Counted from the stretch's first letter, positions 26,093-34,170 are shown. The stretch is 64,000 nucleotides of DNA from Sphingosinicella sp041916975 (GCF_041916975.1 NZ_JAYRYK010000001.1:2976001-3040000); one strand, 5' to 3'. The notes: generated by a model from the sequence alone, not told the origin. Made by a program: numbers and translations.

Positions 26093-26462
26093 TCGCGATG
26101 ATCTGAAGCTCGGCGAATACCAGCACGGCCGCCGCCTGCACGATCACGAAGACCGTGCCGAGCGGTGTCGGATCGACAAGCCCGGAAACCAGCAGCGCCG
26201 CACTTGCCGCGACCCACGCAACGTTGATGGCGATGATGGCGCGCACGCCGATCGCTGAAGGGCTGCCCGCGCGCATCAGCCAGACGAGCATCCCGACGAA
26301 GGGCACGAGGACGAGGCCGGAGATGAACAGCAGGTCTTCGGGAAGGCCGAGCAGACCGGCAAGCGTGCCGGCGCCCGCAATCAGAAGCACGGCGCAAGCG
26401 CCGGACATCGCGGCATCGAGCAGCAGCGTGCGCCGGATGAAGCTGTCGGGACTGAGGGACAT
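26061..26462 (-). CDS. small four-helix membrane protein of unknown function
   Basis: A 133-residue protein with four hydrophobic segments: about 12-34 (LDAAMSGACAVLLIAGAGTL), 40-62 (LLFISGLVLVPFVGMLVWLM), 72-93 and 100-122. ATG 26462 has AAGGAGA 7 bases upstream, which settles the start. I do not recognise a named family, though short proteins of this layout often sit beside XRE regulators in proteobacteria. It diverges from the MmyB-type regulator across a 111-bp gap that holds a perfect palindrome, so it is a candidate target of that regulator. Confidence 0.65.
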   Translation of the reverse strand: MSLSPDSFIRRTLLLDAAMSGACAVLLIAGAGTLAGLLGLPEDLLFISGLVLVPFVGMLVWLMRAGSPSAIGVRAIIAINVAWVAASAALLVSGLVDPTPLGTVFVIVQAAAVLVFAELQIIAIRRTALPRAA

Positions 26463-26523
26463 GAGATTTCTCCTTGATCGCGTTTCGATGCGACAAGGCT
26501 GCCTTCGGGGCGGGGGCGTGTCG

Positions 26524-26540
26524 ATTACCCGGCAGGTAAT
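26524..26540. promoter_or_regulatory. palindromic operator ATTACC-N5-GGTAAT
   Basis: A perfect 6-bp inverted repeat with a 5-bp centre (CGGCA) lies between two divergent genes and overlaps the -35 of the regulator gene by its last base. Probable binding site of the adjacent MmyB-type regulator (inference). Confidence 0.6.
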
Positions 26541-26567
26541 TGGAAACGACTCCGGCCGCGCTATGCT
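26540..26567 (+). promoter_or_regulatory. promoter of the MmyB-type regulator, apparently leaderless
   Basis: TTGGAA (26540-26545), 16-bp spacer, TATGCT (26562-26567). Only 6 bases separate the -10 from ATG 26574 and no ribosome-binding site is present, so transcription should begin at or next to the start codon. Confidence 0.5.
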
Positions 26568-26573
26568 CGGGCC

Positions 26574-27347
26574 ATGGCGACACAGGTTTCGATCGGCGAT
26601 CACTTGCGCGACTGGCGCCGCCGCAGGCGCATGAGCCAGCTCGATCTCGCGCTCGATGCGGAGATTTCTACGCGGCATCTGAGTTTCGTGGAAACCGGAC
26701 GCGCGCGCCCCAGCCGCGAAATGGTGCTGACGCTCGCAGGACGGCTCGACGTGCCGCTGCGCGAGCAGAACGCGATGCTGCTTGCCGCCGGCTATGCCCC
26801 CGCGTTCAGTGCACACGGCTTCGCCTCAGATGCGCTCGCCGGGGCGCGGCAGGCGGTGGAGCATATTCTGAAGGCGCACGAGCCGTTTCCGGCGATCGCC
26901 GTCGATCGGCACTGGACACTCGTGGCTGCGAACGGCGCGATCGGGCCGTTGGTGGCGGGCGCCGCCCCATATCTCCTCGAGCCGCCGGTGAACGTGCTCC
27001 GCCTTGCGATGCATCCGGAAGGTCTGGCACCCCGTATCGTGAACCGGGCCGCATGGAGCGGCCATCTGCTCACGCGCCTTCAGCGCGATGCCTTCGCCAC
27101 CGGCGATCCCGTGCTTGCCGAACTCTGGCGCGAGCTTGCGGACTATGCACCGGATGCCGAAGGTCACGATATGGCGGGCATTTTCCTGCCGTTGATGCTT
27201 CGCGGCGAGAATGGCGGCACGCTCAGTTTCATCAGCACGATCACGAACTTCGGCACGCCCGCAGACGTGACGCTCGCGGAACTCTCGCTGGAGACGTTCT
27301 TTCCCGCGGATGCGGAGACGCGTACCGCGTTAGTCGGCCATCGCTGA
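26574..27347 (+). CDS. XRE-family regulator with MmyB-like ligand domain
   Basis: A 257-residue regulator. Residues 8-65 are a helix-turn-helix (LRDWRRRRRMSQLDLALDAEISTRHLSFVETG, with the R-x-x-P PSREMVL continuation). Residues about 95-250 are the MmyB-like sensor domain, a PAS-related fold recognisable from FPAIAVDRHWTLVAANGAI, NVLRLAMHPEGLAPRIVNRAAW and FISTITNFGTPADVTLAELSLETFFPAD. Relatives often control a neighbouring oxidoreductase or membrane gene; fatty-acid binding has been proposed for the fold. The start codon ATG 26574 has no upstream Shine-Dalgarno. Confidence 0.85.
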   Translation: MATQVSIGDHLRDWRRRRRMSQLDLALDAEISTRHLSFVETGRARPSREMVLTLAGRLDVPLREQNAMLLAAGYAPAFSAHGFASDALAGARQAVEHILKAHEPFPAIAVDRHWTLVAANGAIGPLVAGAAPYLLEPPVNVLRLAMHPEGLAPRIVNRAAWSGHLLTRLQRDAFATGDPVLAELWRELADYAPDAEGHDMAGIFLPLMLRGENGGTLSFISTITNFGTPADVTLAELSLETFFPADAETRTALVGHR

Positions 27348-27803
27348 AGCGGCCGCGCGGATTTCGTCCTCGCTCATTGCCTTGATGTTCGACATGAACA
27401 TCCATGTGTAGCCGGATGGGTCGGTGAAGACGACGCGGCGCTCGCCATAGAACTGGTCGGCGGGCTCTTCGGTCATGATGCCGCCCGCTTCCAGCGCATG
27501 ATTGGTGAAAGCATCGACGTCGTCCACGTAGACGCAGAAGCTGACCGGGGAATGATCGAGCGCTTCGGAGCGTGGGCTGCGGACCGGACTGCCGCCGGTG
27601 CCTTCGGGCGCGCACATGAAGAGAAGCTGCCCCTTGTAGCGGAACTCGGCGTGGATCGGCGTGTGGCCGGGGCCGTCAAGCGCCAGCCCCAGTTCGAAGC
27701 CGAACACCTTCTCGTAATAGCGGCGATTGTCCGCCCAGTCGGTCAGTACGAGATAGGGGGTCAGCCACGGTGCATCCTGCGGCTTCGGGTTGAAACGGGT
27801 CAT
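27330..27803 (-). CDS. VOC-family (glyoxalase/bleomycin resistance-like) protein
   Basis: A 157-residue protein with paired beta-alpha-beta modules: LTPYLVLTDWADNRRYYEKVFGFELGL (residues about 13-40), AEFRYKGQLLFMC, then SFCVYVDDVDAFTNHALEAGG and the closing YGERRVVFTDPSGYTWMFMSNIK. Start ATG 27803 (MTRFNPKPQ) removes an upstream run without similarity. The family includes dioxygenases, isomerases and antibiotic-binding proteins, so activity is not predictable here. Its last 18 bases overlap the end of the convergent regulator gene. Confidence 0.75.
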   Translation of the reverse strand: MTRFNPKPQDAPWLTPYLVLTDWADNRRYYEKVFGFELGLALDGPGHTPIHAEFRYKGQLLFMCAPEGTGGSPVRSPRSEALDHSPVSFCVYVDDVDAFTNHALEAGGIMTEEPADQFYGERRVVFTDPSGYTWMFMSNIKAMSEDEIRAAASAMAD

Positions 27804-27947
27804 CGCTGGCTCCGGCGGTTGGTCTAGGGCGTTTGATCTGACCCGCATCCTTGCACCGCGTTTGTGACGGATACGCGACATGGAGCATCGTGCGGAAACG
27901 TGGGTACCGGCTTTCCGCGCAAAACGATGCGCCCACAAAGAGAGAGG

Positions 27948-27981
27948 GCAAGCTGCGTGATTCCGGAATCGCGCAGCTTGC
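27948..27981. repeat. 34-bp near-perfect palindrome downstream of aceA
   Basis: Arms GCAAGCTGCG (27948-27957) and CGCAGCTTGC (27972-27981) flank a second perfect palindrome GATTCCGGAATC (27959-27970). Only the T/G pair at 27958/27971 breaks 34-bp symmetry. It follows the aceA terminator. Confidence 0.65.
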
Positions 27982-27983
27982 CT

Positions 27984-28021
27984 CAAAAAAAGAAGCGCCC
28001 GCCGGTTGTCCCGACGGGCGC
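27984..28021 (-). terminator. intrinsic terminator of aceA
   Basis: Read on the minus strand: GCGCCCG (28021-28015) pairs with CGGGCGC (28001-27995) and is followed by TTCTTTTTTTG. The stem begins 41 bp after the aceA stop. Confidence 0.8.
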
Positions 28022-28062
28022 CTCGTCACCCTCCCCGGTGATCAGGTGTGATCAGGTGCGGC

Positions 28063-29355
28063 TTATGCCGCGTCCTTCTTGAACTGATCGGCTTCGGTCG
28101 ATTCGGCGAGCGCGGTCGTCGAGCTTTCGCCGCCCGCGAGCGTCGTCGCGACCATGTCGAAATAGCCTGTGCCGACCTCGCGCTGGTGGCGCGTTGCGGT
28201 GTAGCCGTTGGCTTCCGCTGCGAACTCGGCCTGCTGCAGCTCGGAATACGCCGCCATGCCGCGATCCTTGTAGCCGCGCGCCAGCTCGTACATGCCGAAG
28301 TTCAGCTGGTGGAAGCCGGCCAGCGTCACGAACTGATACTTGTAGCCCATGGCGCCCAGCTCGCGCTGGTACTTGGCGATGGTGTCCTTATCGAGGTTCT
28401 TTTCCCAGTTGAAGCTGGGCGAGCAGTTGTACGCCAGCATCTTGTTCGGGAACGCCTTCTTGATCGCTTCGGCGAAGCGGCGCGCGTCGTCGAGGTTCGG
28501 AACCGAGGTTTCCCACCACAGCAGGTCGGCGTGCTCGGCGAAGGCGAGGCCGCGCTTGATGCAGTGGTCGACGCCGGTGCCGTCCTTCAGGCGGAAGAAG
28601 CCTTCGGGCGTGCGCTCTCCGGTCAGGAACTCGCGGTCACGCTCGTCGATGTCGCTGGTGATGAGCTTGGCGCTCTCGGCGTCCGTGCGGGCGCAGATCA
28701 CGGTCGGCACGCCGCAGACGTCGGCGGCGAGGCGCGCGGCGTCGAGGTTGCGGATGTGCGCCTGCGTCGGGATCAGCACCTTGCCGCCGAGGTGGCCGCA
28801 CTTCTTTTCAGACGCGAGCTGGTCTTCGTAGTGAACGCCCGAAGCGCCCGCCGCGATGTACGCCTTCATGATTTCGAAGCAGTTGAGCGGCCCGCCGAAG
28901 CCGGCTTCGGCGTCGGCCACGATCGGCGCGAACCAGTCGCGCTTGGCGCCGCCTTCGGAATGCTCGATCTGGTCGGCGCGCATCAGCGCGTTGTTGATCT
29001 TGCGAGCAAGCTCGGGGCCGGCGTTCGCGGGGTACAGCGACTGGTCGGGGTACATTGCGCCCGCGGTGTTGGCGTCGGCGGCGACCTGCCAGCCGGAAAG
29101 GTAGATGGCTTTGAGGCCCGCGCGCACCATCTGCATCGCCTGGTTGCCCGAAAGCGCGCCCAGCGAATTGATGTAGGGCTCGGTCTTCAGAAGCTCCCAC
29201 AGCTTGTTCGCACCGCGTTCGGCGAGCGTGTAAGCGATCGGGAACGAGCCGCGCAGACGCTCCACATCGGCGGGCGTGTACGGGCGCTTGATGCCGTCGA
29301 AGCGGCCGGCGGGGGCTGAGGGGATCAGCGATTCGAAGGTCGGCTGGGCGCTCAT
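28063..29355 (-). CDS. aceA: isocitrate lyase
   Basis: A 430-residue glyoxylate-shunt enzyme cleaving isocitrate to succinate and glyoxylate, allowing growth on acetate or fatty acids. It shows SGWQVAADAN, the magnesium-site DAEAGFGG, the catalytic-cysteine loop KKCGHLGGKVL (about residue 190), CARTDAESA, and the closing NCSPSFNW. I start at ATG 29355 because CGGAG lies about 9 bases upstream; ATG 29379 is possible. Divergent from an XRE/ScfR-type regulator that probably controls it, and terminated by a strong hairpin. Confidence 0.95.
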   Translation of the reverse strand: MSAQPTFESLIPSAPAGRFDGIKRPYTPADVERLRGSFPIAYTLAERGANKLWELLKTEPYINSLGALSGNQAMQMVRAGLKAIYLSGWQVAADANTAGAMYPDQSLYPANAGPELARKINNALMRADQIEHSEGGAKRDWFAPIVADAEAGFGGPLNCFEIMKAYIAAGASGVHYEDQLASEKKCGHLGGKVLIPTQAHIRNLDAARLAADVCGVPTVICARTDAESAKLITSDIDERDREFLTGERTPEGFFRLKDGTGVDHCIKRGLAFAEHADLLWWETSVPNLDDARRFAEAIKKAFPNKMLAYNCSPSFNWEKNLDKDTIAKYQRELGAMGYKYQFVTLAGFHQLNFGMYELARGYKDRGMAAYSELQQAEFAAEANGYTATRHQREVGTGYFDMVATTLAGGESSTTALAESTEADQFKKDAA

Positions 29356-29572
29356 CGTGTATGACTCCGTGTTAACCATTCACAGTCTTTTTACATTGCA
29401 GTGCGGAAACGGGGCTTCCAATCGAACCCAACCGAATCGCAGTGCCTTGCAAATCTGCTATTGATGCCTTGTCGTCTTTCCCCTACTCGCAGCAAGGCAA
29501 ACGTGTAAAAAACGTGTGTAAGTGTCTGTAAATTTCGTGTCTTTATTGTTAAAAAGTAAAAGAGACATACAA
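29356..29572. promoter_or_regulatory. aceA-regulator divergent promoter region
   Basis: A 217-bp AT-richer gap holding both promoters. TTGCAAA at 29447-29453 resembles half of the AAAGTTTGCAAA-type motif reported for RamB-like regulators, but no full copy is present. No clear -35/-10 pair could be fixed by eye. Confidence 0.35.
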
Positions 29573-31003
29573 ATGGCCAGCATCGCGATCGACACTGCCG
29601 AACCGCGCGGAAAGCTCTTTGCGGGCCCCCGCGTGCGCCGCCTGCGCAGCCAGCTCGGTCTCACGCAGACGCGCATGGCCGAGGAACTCGGTGTCTCGAT
29701 TTCCTACCTGAACCTCATCGAACGCAACCAGCGCCCCCTGACCGCGCCGTTTCTGCTCAAGCTGTCGCACCAGTATAATCTCGACCTCCGCCAGCTCACC
29801 GGCGCCGACGACGACCGCCTCGCGCTCGACGTCGCCGAAGCCCTCGCCGACCCGCTGCTGAAAGGGCTCGATGTCGGTCGCGCCGAAGTGCAGGAATTCG
29901 TCGCAGCCTCGCCCGGCATCGCACAGGCGATCGTGCGGCTGCGCAGCGCACTCCGCGACGCCCGCAGCAGCGGCGCTGGCGCCGAAGCGCCGCAAGGGGA
30001 GGGACCGCTCGAACTCGTCCGAGCGTTCATTCAGGACCGTCGCAACCATTTCCCCGAACTCGAAACACGCGCCGAATCTCTGGCCGACGAGTTGCGCCTC
30101 GCTGCCCCGGATTTCTTCGCGGCGGTCAGCGACCGGTTGCGCGCGCGTCACGGCCTCACCGTACGCATCCTGCCCGCCGAGGTGATGCCCGAACTGCTCC
30201 GCCGCCTCGACCTGCACGGCCGCCAGCTTCAGCTTTCCGAACTGCTCGATCCCGCCTCGCGAAGCTTCCAGGCGGCCTACCAGCTCGCGCTCTCCGAAGG
30301 CCGCGGCGAGATCGATGCGATCGTCGCGCGCGCCGGAATGCCCGATGCGGCATCCGAGCGGCTGCTCGTCCAGAACCTCGCCAATTATTTCGCCGCCGCA
30401 CTGATGATGCCCTACGGCCGTTTCCACACGGCCTGCGAGGCGACGGGCTACGATCTCGATCTGCTGCAGGCGCGGTTCAGCGCGGGGCTGGAACAGGTTG
30501 CGCACCGTCTCACCACGCTGCAACGCCCCGGCGCACGCGGCATCCCGTTCTTCCTCGTCCGTGTCGACCGCGCCGGCAACATCTCGAAGCGGTTCTCTGC
30601 GGGGGGCTTTCCGTTCTCGCGCCACGGCGGCAACTGCCCGCTGTGGACGCTGCACAAGGCGTTCGAGCGGCCGGGGCAGATCCTGCGGCAGCTCGTCGAG
30701 ATGGAGGACGGCACGAAATACGTGTCGATCGCCCGCACCGTGCGTGCCTACGCGCAGCCCTACGGCGGCGTCCGCCCCGAATATGCGATTGCGCTCGGCT
30801 GCGAGGCGCGACACGCGCACGGTCTCGTCTACGCGCGCGGCCTTGATCTCGGCAGCGGCGACGCGACGCCGATCGGCCTCGGCTGCGAACTCTGCGAGCG
30901 TCCTCACTGCCGTCAGCGCGCTCGCCCGCCCGCGAACAGCAGCCTCATCATCGATGAAAAGCAGCGCGGCCCGAACCCCGTGCAGTTCGGCCATACGGTC
31001 TGA
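29573..31003 (+). CDS. short-chain acyl-responsive XRE regulator (RamB/ScfR/PrpR type)
   Basis: A 476-residue transcription factor. Residues 15-75 are a helix-turn-helix (VRRLRSQLGLTQTRMAEELGVSISYLNLIERNQRPLT). An IrrE/DUF955-like central region follows (SFQAAYQLALSEGRGEIDAIV; MMPYGRFHTACEATGYDLDLLQARF), and the C-terminal DUF2083-like part carries conserved cysteines in HGGNCPLWT, GCEARH and LGCELCERPHC. This architecture is that of RamB and PrpR, acyl-CoA-sensing regulators of the glyoxylate and methylcitrate pathways. The facing aceA gene makes control of the glyoxylate shunt likely. ATG 29573 is used; the ribosome-binding site AAGAGA is weak. Confidence 0.87.
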   Translation: MASIAIDTAEPRGKLFAGPRVRRLRSQLGLTQTRMAEELGVSISYLNLIERNQRPLTAPFLLKLSHQYNLDLRQLTGADDDRLALDVAEALADPLLKGLDVGRAEVQEFVAASPGIAQAIVRLRSALRDARSSGAGAEAPQGEGPLELVRAFIQDRRNHFPELETRAESLADELRLAAPDFFAAVSDRLRARHGLTVRILPAEVMPELLRRLDLHGRQLQLSELLDPASRSFQAAYQLALSEGRGEIDAIVARAGMPDAASERLLVQNLANYFAAALMMPYGRFHTACEATGYDLDLLQARFSAGLEQVAHRLTTLQRPGARGIPFFLVRVDRAGNISKRFSAGGFPFSRHGGNCPLWTLHKAFERPGQILRQLVEMEDGTKYVSIARTVRAYAQPYGGVRPEYAIALGCEARHAHGLVYARGLDLGSGDATPIGLGCELCERPHCRQRARPPANSSLIIDEKQRGPNPVQFGHTV

Positions 31004-31044
31004 ACCTGGGCCAAGCCGTGATGGCGGCTTTGCATTTCGCGGCG

Positions 31045-31072
31045 GCAGACGCTAACCCGCTGAAGCGTCTGC
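31045..31072 (+). terminator. hairpin between the acyl regulator and ugd
   Basis: GCAGACGC (31045-31052) pairs with GCGTCTGC (31065-31072) around a 12-base loop. No T-run follows, so termination is uncertain; it could instead be a structured ugd leader. Confidence 0.35.
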
Positions 31073-31089
31073 TGCTCAGGGGCCATTGA

Positions 31090-32436
31090 ATGCGTATTGC
31101 GATGATCGGGACGGGCTATGTGGGCCTCGTTTCCGGTGCCTGTTTTTCCGAGTTCGGCCACAGTGTCACGTGCGTCGATCTCAACGCCGCGGTCATCGAG
31201 CGGCTGAAAGCGGGCGAAATCCCGATTTTCGAGCCCGGTCTCGAAGACCTCGTTGCGCGTAACGCCAAGGCGGGGCGCCTGACCTTCACGACCGATCTTG
31301 CCGCCGGCGTGAAGGATGCCGACGCGGTGTTCATCGCGGTCGGCACACCCAGCCGCCGCGGCGACGGTCACGCCGACCTCTCCTATGTCTATGCAGCAGC
31401 GCGCCAGATCGCCGAAGCTGCCCCGGATACCTGTGTCATCGTCAACAAGTCGACCGTGCCAGTGGGAACCGCTACCGAAGTGGAGCGCATCGCGCGCGAA
31501 GTGGCGCCCGGAAAGGCGATCAGCGTCGCTTCGAACCCCGAATTCCTGCGCGAAGGCTCGGCGATAGAGGACTTCATGCGGCCAGACCGCGTCGTCTGCG
31601 GCGTTGCCGACGATCAGGCGCGCGACGTGCTCAAGGCCATTTACCGTCCGCTTTCACTGCGCGAAGTGCCGATCCTGTTCGCCGACCGACCGACCGCAGA
31701 GGTCATCAAATACGCCGCGAACGCGTTCCTCGCTGTAAAGATCAGCTTCATCAACGAGATCGCCGATCTCTGCGAAAAGGTTGGCGCCGACGTTCAGGAT
31801 GTCGCGAAGGGCATCGGCCTCGACAAGCGCATCGGTTCGAAGTTCCTGCACCCGGGTCCGGGCTACGGCGGCTCCTGCTTCCCGAAGGATACGCTCGCGC
31901 TCCTCAAGACCGCCGAGGATAATGCCGTGCAGCTGCAGATCGTGGCGGCAACCGTAAAGGTGAACGACGAACGCAAACGCGCCATGGCCGACCGCATCAT
32001 CGCCGCCTGCGGCGGATCGGTGGACGGCAAAACCATCGGCATCCTCGGCCTCACGTTCAAACCCAACACTGATGACATGCGCGACGCGCCCAGCCTCGTC
32101 ATCATCCCAGTGCTGCAGGCGGGTGGTGCGAAGGTGAAAGCGTTCGATCCGGAGGGGATGAAGGCCGCGGCGGCGCTGTTGCCTGGCGTGGAGATGTGCA
32201 GCGATGCCTATGCGGCGCTGCACGGAGCGGATGTAGTGGTGCTGCTGACGGAATGGAATGAGTTCCGAGCGCTGGACTGGCAGCGCATACGGAAGGGATT
32301 GAAAAGTCCCTTATTCGTGGATTTGCGGAATGTTTATCCCGTTGAAGAGATGTCTTTGCATGAGATAGATTATATTTCGGTTGGACGCTGCAATCTGACG
32401 CATAGCTATGAATTTCCATCTCCGCGACTGCACTGA
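31090..32436 (+). CDS. ugd: UDP-glucose 6-dehydrogenase
   Basis: A 448-residue NAD-dependent dehydrogenase oxidising UDP-glucose to UDP-glucuronate, a precursor for acidic polysaccharides. N-terminal Rossmann motif IGTGYVGLVSGACF; STVPVGT; SNPEFLREGSAIEDF; the catalytic lysine region EVIKYAANAFLAVKISFINE; and the catalytic-cysteine loop PGYGGSCFPKDT (about residue 260). The C-terminal NAD domain (LGLTFKPNTDDMRDAPS) is complete. The last 10 residues (NLTHSYEFPSPRLH) are more AT-rich in codons than the rest. First gene of the polysaccharide locus and, unlike the second dehydrogenase at 57.6 kb, intact. Confidence 0.95.
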   Translation: MRIAMIGTGYVGLVSGACFSEFGHSVTCVDLNAAVIERLKAGEIPIFEPGLEDLVARNAKAGRLTFTTDLAAGVKDADAVFIAVGTPSRRGDGHADLSYVYAAARQIAEAAPDTCVIVNKSTVPVGTATEVERIAREVAPGKAISVASNPEFLREGSAIEDFMRPDRVVCGVADDQARDVLKAIYRPLSLREVPILFADRPTAEVIKYAANAFLAVKISFINEIADLCEKVGADVQDVAKGIGLDKRIGSKFLHPGPGYGGSCFPKDTLALLKTAEDNAVQLQIVAATVKVNDERKRAMADRIIAACGGSVDGKTIGILGLTFKPNTDDMRDAPSLVIIPVLQAGGAKVKAFDPEGMKAAAALLPGVEMCSDAYAALHGADVVVLLTEWNEFRALDWQRIRKGLKSPLFVDLRNVYPVEEMSLHEIDYISVGRCNLTHSYEFPSPRLH

Positions 32437-32608
32437 CCTGAGTTCAGTCGCTCGAACGATCGCGGGGACTATGCCCATATATTAGCGCCCTGCTGGGAAT
32501 GCTGGCCGGTTTATACTATGCCCATGGAAATGTTTGGGGTAGCTCTTTGGCAAGAGGCGTTGCTGGCAAGCCTCAAAAATTTGCTGAGCAGGATGGTCTG
32601 AAGCCTAA
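32437..32608 (+). promoter_or_regulatory. leader of the Wzz-like gene with -10 and direct repeat
   Basis: This 172-bp leader has an extended TATACT (32512-32517) as a probable -10, without a good -35. ACTATGCCCAT occurs twice as a direct repeat, at 32468-32478 and 32515-32525, the second overlapping the -10. An ops-like element lies downstream at 32535-32546. Confidence 0.45.
32535..32546 (+). promoter_or_regulatory. ops-like element TGGGGTAGCTCT
   Basis: Shares TG-x-GGTAGCT-x-T with the element at 34337-34348. Against the enterobacterial RfaH recruitment sequence GGCGGTAGCGTG it matches 7 of 12 positions. It lies on the non-template strand 63 bp before the Wzz-like start codon. Confidence 0.35.
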
Positions 32609-33568
32609 ATGAATGACTCGAATGCTGTGATCGCGCGCGAGCCGAACGATGTTGACACTCTCGACCTGAAGGAGCTGTTCGATAGTCTCTGGGCAGGGCG
32701 CTGGGTGCTTCTCGCCTGTGTGGTTGCAGCTTTTGTCGTAGCCCTCATCTATTTGAATGCCACGACCTACAAATATACGGCGCGGATGAAGGTTACGCCG
32801 GTCAGCTCAACCAGTTCAGTCGGGTCTTCTCTTGGCGGATTATCGGGCTTGGCATCGATCGCCGGTGTCAACCTTTCGCAGGGACAAGGGGCCTCCCCTT
32901 TCCAGCTTTACACAGAGGGTTTGGACTCGCAGGTCGTCGCAGAAGCACTGGCGCAGCGGCGGGATCTAATGCAGGTCATTTTCAAATCGGAATGGGACGA
33001 TAGAACGCAGCGTTTCGTGGAACCAGGTCGTGGGCCTGTTGGCGAAACCGTCCGGGGGGTCAGGGCTGTTCTCGGCTTGCCAGTCTATACTTGGCGGCCA
33101 CCCGGTTCAGCGCACCTTCAACTGTACCTGTCGGAACGGGTCAAGCTTACCCAGAACGCCAAGACATCCATTGCTACGATCACCTATGAGCATGAGGATC
33201 CGCGCTTCGCCGTCAAGTTTCTGAGCGCTATTCATGAGGAGCTTGACGAAAGCCTGCGTCAAAAGGCTCTCGCTCGTGCGAATCTTTACATCGATTATCT
33301 GTCACGTCAGTTGCAGCATGTAACGCTGATCGAACATCGCGAGGCCCTTGCTCAGGCGCTGGCCGAACAAGAAAAAATGAGAATGATGGCTAGCTCTCGG
33401 CTTGCCTTTGCGGCCGAACCGTTTGGTCCAGCCACCCCTTCATTGTACCCGACAAGTCCCAAGCCGATACCCGTTCTTGTGTTCGCCGTGATGTTCGGTG
33501 CGGCCATAGGTGTGGGGGTCGTAATAGTCCTGCGTCAGTTTCGCGGCCGCCGCATCATGTCGGAATGA
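32609..33568 (+). CDS. Wzz-type polysaccharide chain-length determinant
   Basis: A 319-residue inner-membrane co-polymerase. TM1 is at about 30-52 (VLLACVVAAFVVALIYLNATT) and TM2 at about 290-310 (VLVFAVMFGAAIGVGVVIVL), preceded by the proline-rich KPIPVL typical of Wzz. The periplasmic part has the YKYTARMKVTP strand and a long helix (HEELDESLRQKALARANLYIDYLSRQLQ). There is no tyrosine-kinase domain, so it is a Wzz/PCP-1-like rather than a BY-kinase protein. It would set the length of the Wzy-made chains. Codon use is less GC-rich than in the core genes. Confidence 0.85.
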   Translation: MNDSNAVIAREPNDVDTLDLKELFDSLWAGRWVLLACVVAAFVVALIYLNATTYKYTARMKVTPVSSTSSVGSSLGGLSGLASIAGVNLSQGQGASPFQLYTEGLDSQVVAEALAQRRDLMQVIFKSEWDDRTQRFVEPGRGPVGETVRGVRAVLGLPVYTWRPPGSAHLQLYLSERVKLTQNAKTSIATITYEHEDPRFAVKFLSAIHEELDESLRQKALARANLYIDYLSRQLQHVTLIEHREALAQALAEQEKMRMMASSRLAFAAEPFGPATPSLYPTSPKPIPVLVFAVMFGAAIGVGVVIVLRQFRGRRIMSE

Positions 33569-33572
33569 TTCT

Positions 33573-34103
33573 TCACGCCGCGTTCGACTGAACGCGAAGC
33601 AGGTTCGCGGTGTCGACATGGACGCGCGTCTGACGCCCAAGGATGTCGAGTAGGATCCACGCGCGCTCCTGTGGCCCTAGGCACTCGACCGTCCCGATCA
33701 GGCTGGCAAATGGCCCCTTCACCACATGCACGGCGTCTCCTGTGCCGATTGCATCGCGCTCAATGAACAGGTTGTTGCTGTCGCAGCGTGCTCTGACGGC
33801 GGCCACAAGCGCATCCGGCACGCGCACTGGAGCGTATTCGTGGAAGCTTACAAGCCGTGCCACACCGTAGGTGGCATTGATTGCACGGCAGCCCGCTGAC
33901 TCCGGGTCGAAGCTTATGAATACATAGCCTGGAAACAATGGTTCGAGGACTTGCTGAAACCCGGACGCTCTTCGTCGCGGAACCTTCCGCCTCGGCGAAA
34001 AAATCGTAAACTGTTGTTGCCTTAAATTACGTTCCGCGACTTTGAGGCAGTGCGGCTTGATCTGGACAACGAACCACGGCATTTGCTTGGAATTGGCGTG
34101 CAT
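33573..34103 (-). CDS. RfaH/NusG-like transcription antitermination protein
   Basis: A 176-residue NusG paralogue. The N-terminal NGN domain opens with WFVVQIKPHCLKVAERNLRQQ and includes EPLFPGYVFISFDP and the GVARLVSFHEYAPVRVPDALV hairpin; a KOW domain follows (IGTGDAVHVVKGPFASLIGTVECL). Specialised paralogues of this kind (RfaH, UpxY, LoaP) carry RNA polymerase through long polysaccharide operons. The gene is antisense to the cluster and sits between wzz and the MarR-type regulator. GGGGGA lies 6 bases before ATG 34103. Divergent from the MarR gene. Confidence 0.88.
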   Translation of the reverse strand: MHANSKQMPWFVVQIKPHCLKVAERNLRQQQFTIFSPRRKVPRRRASGFQQVLEPLFPGYVFISFDPESAGCRAINATYGVARLVSFHEYAPVRVPDALVAAVRARCDSNNLFIERDAIGTGDAVHVVKGPFASLIGTVECLGPQERAWILLDILGRQTRVHVDTANLLRVQSNAA

Positions 34104-34127
34104 GATGTCCCCCTTTTGCCGGAACGT

Positions 34128-34141
34128 TCACGATTGAACAA
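34128..34141. promoter_or_regulatory. operator-like palindrome GTTCA-CGAT-TGAAC (copy 1)
   Basis: A perfect 5-bp inverted repeat with a 4-bp centre, lying across the predicted transcription start of the RfaH-like gene. The same GTTCA-N4-TGAAC pattern recurs at 34264-34277. Confidence 0.6.
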
Positions 34142-34170
34142 TATAACGAGCGTGTAGGCTGAGTGCAATT
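34142..34170 (-). promoter_or_regulatory. promoter of the RfaH-like gene
   Basis: On the minus strand TTGCAC (34170-34165), 17-bp spacer, TATATT (34147-34142). The predicted start is near 34135, about 30 bp before the ATG at 34103. Confidence 0.55.
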
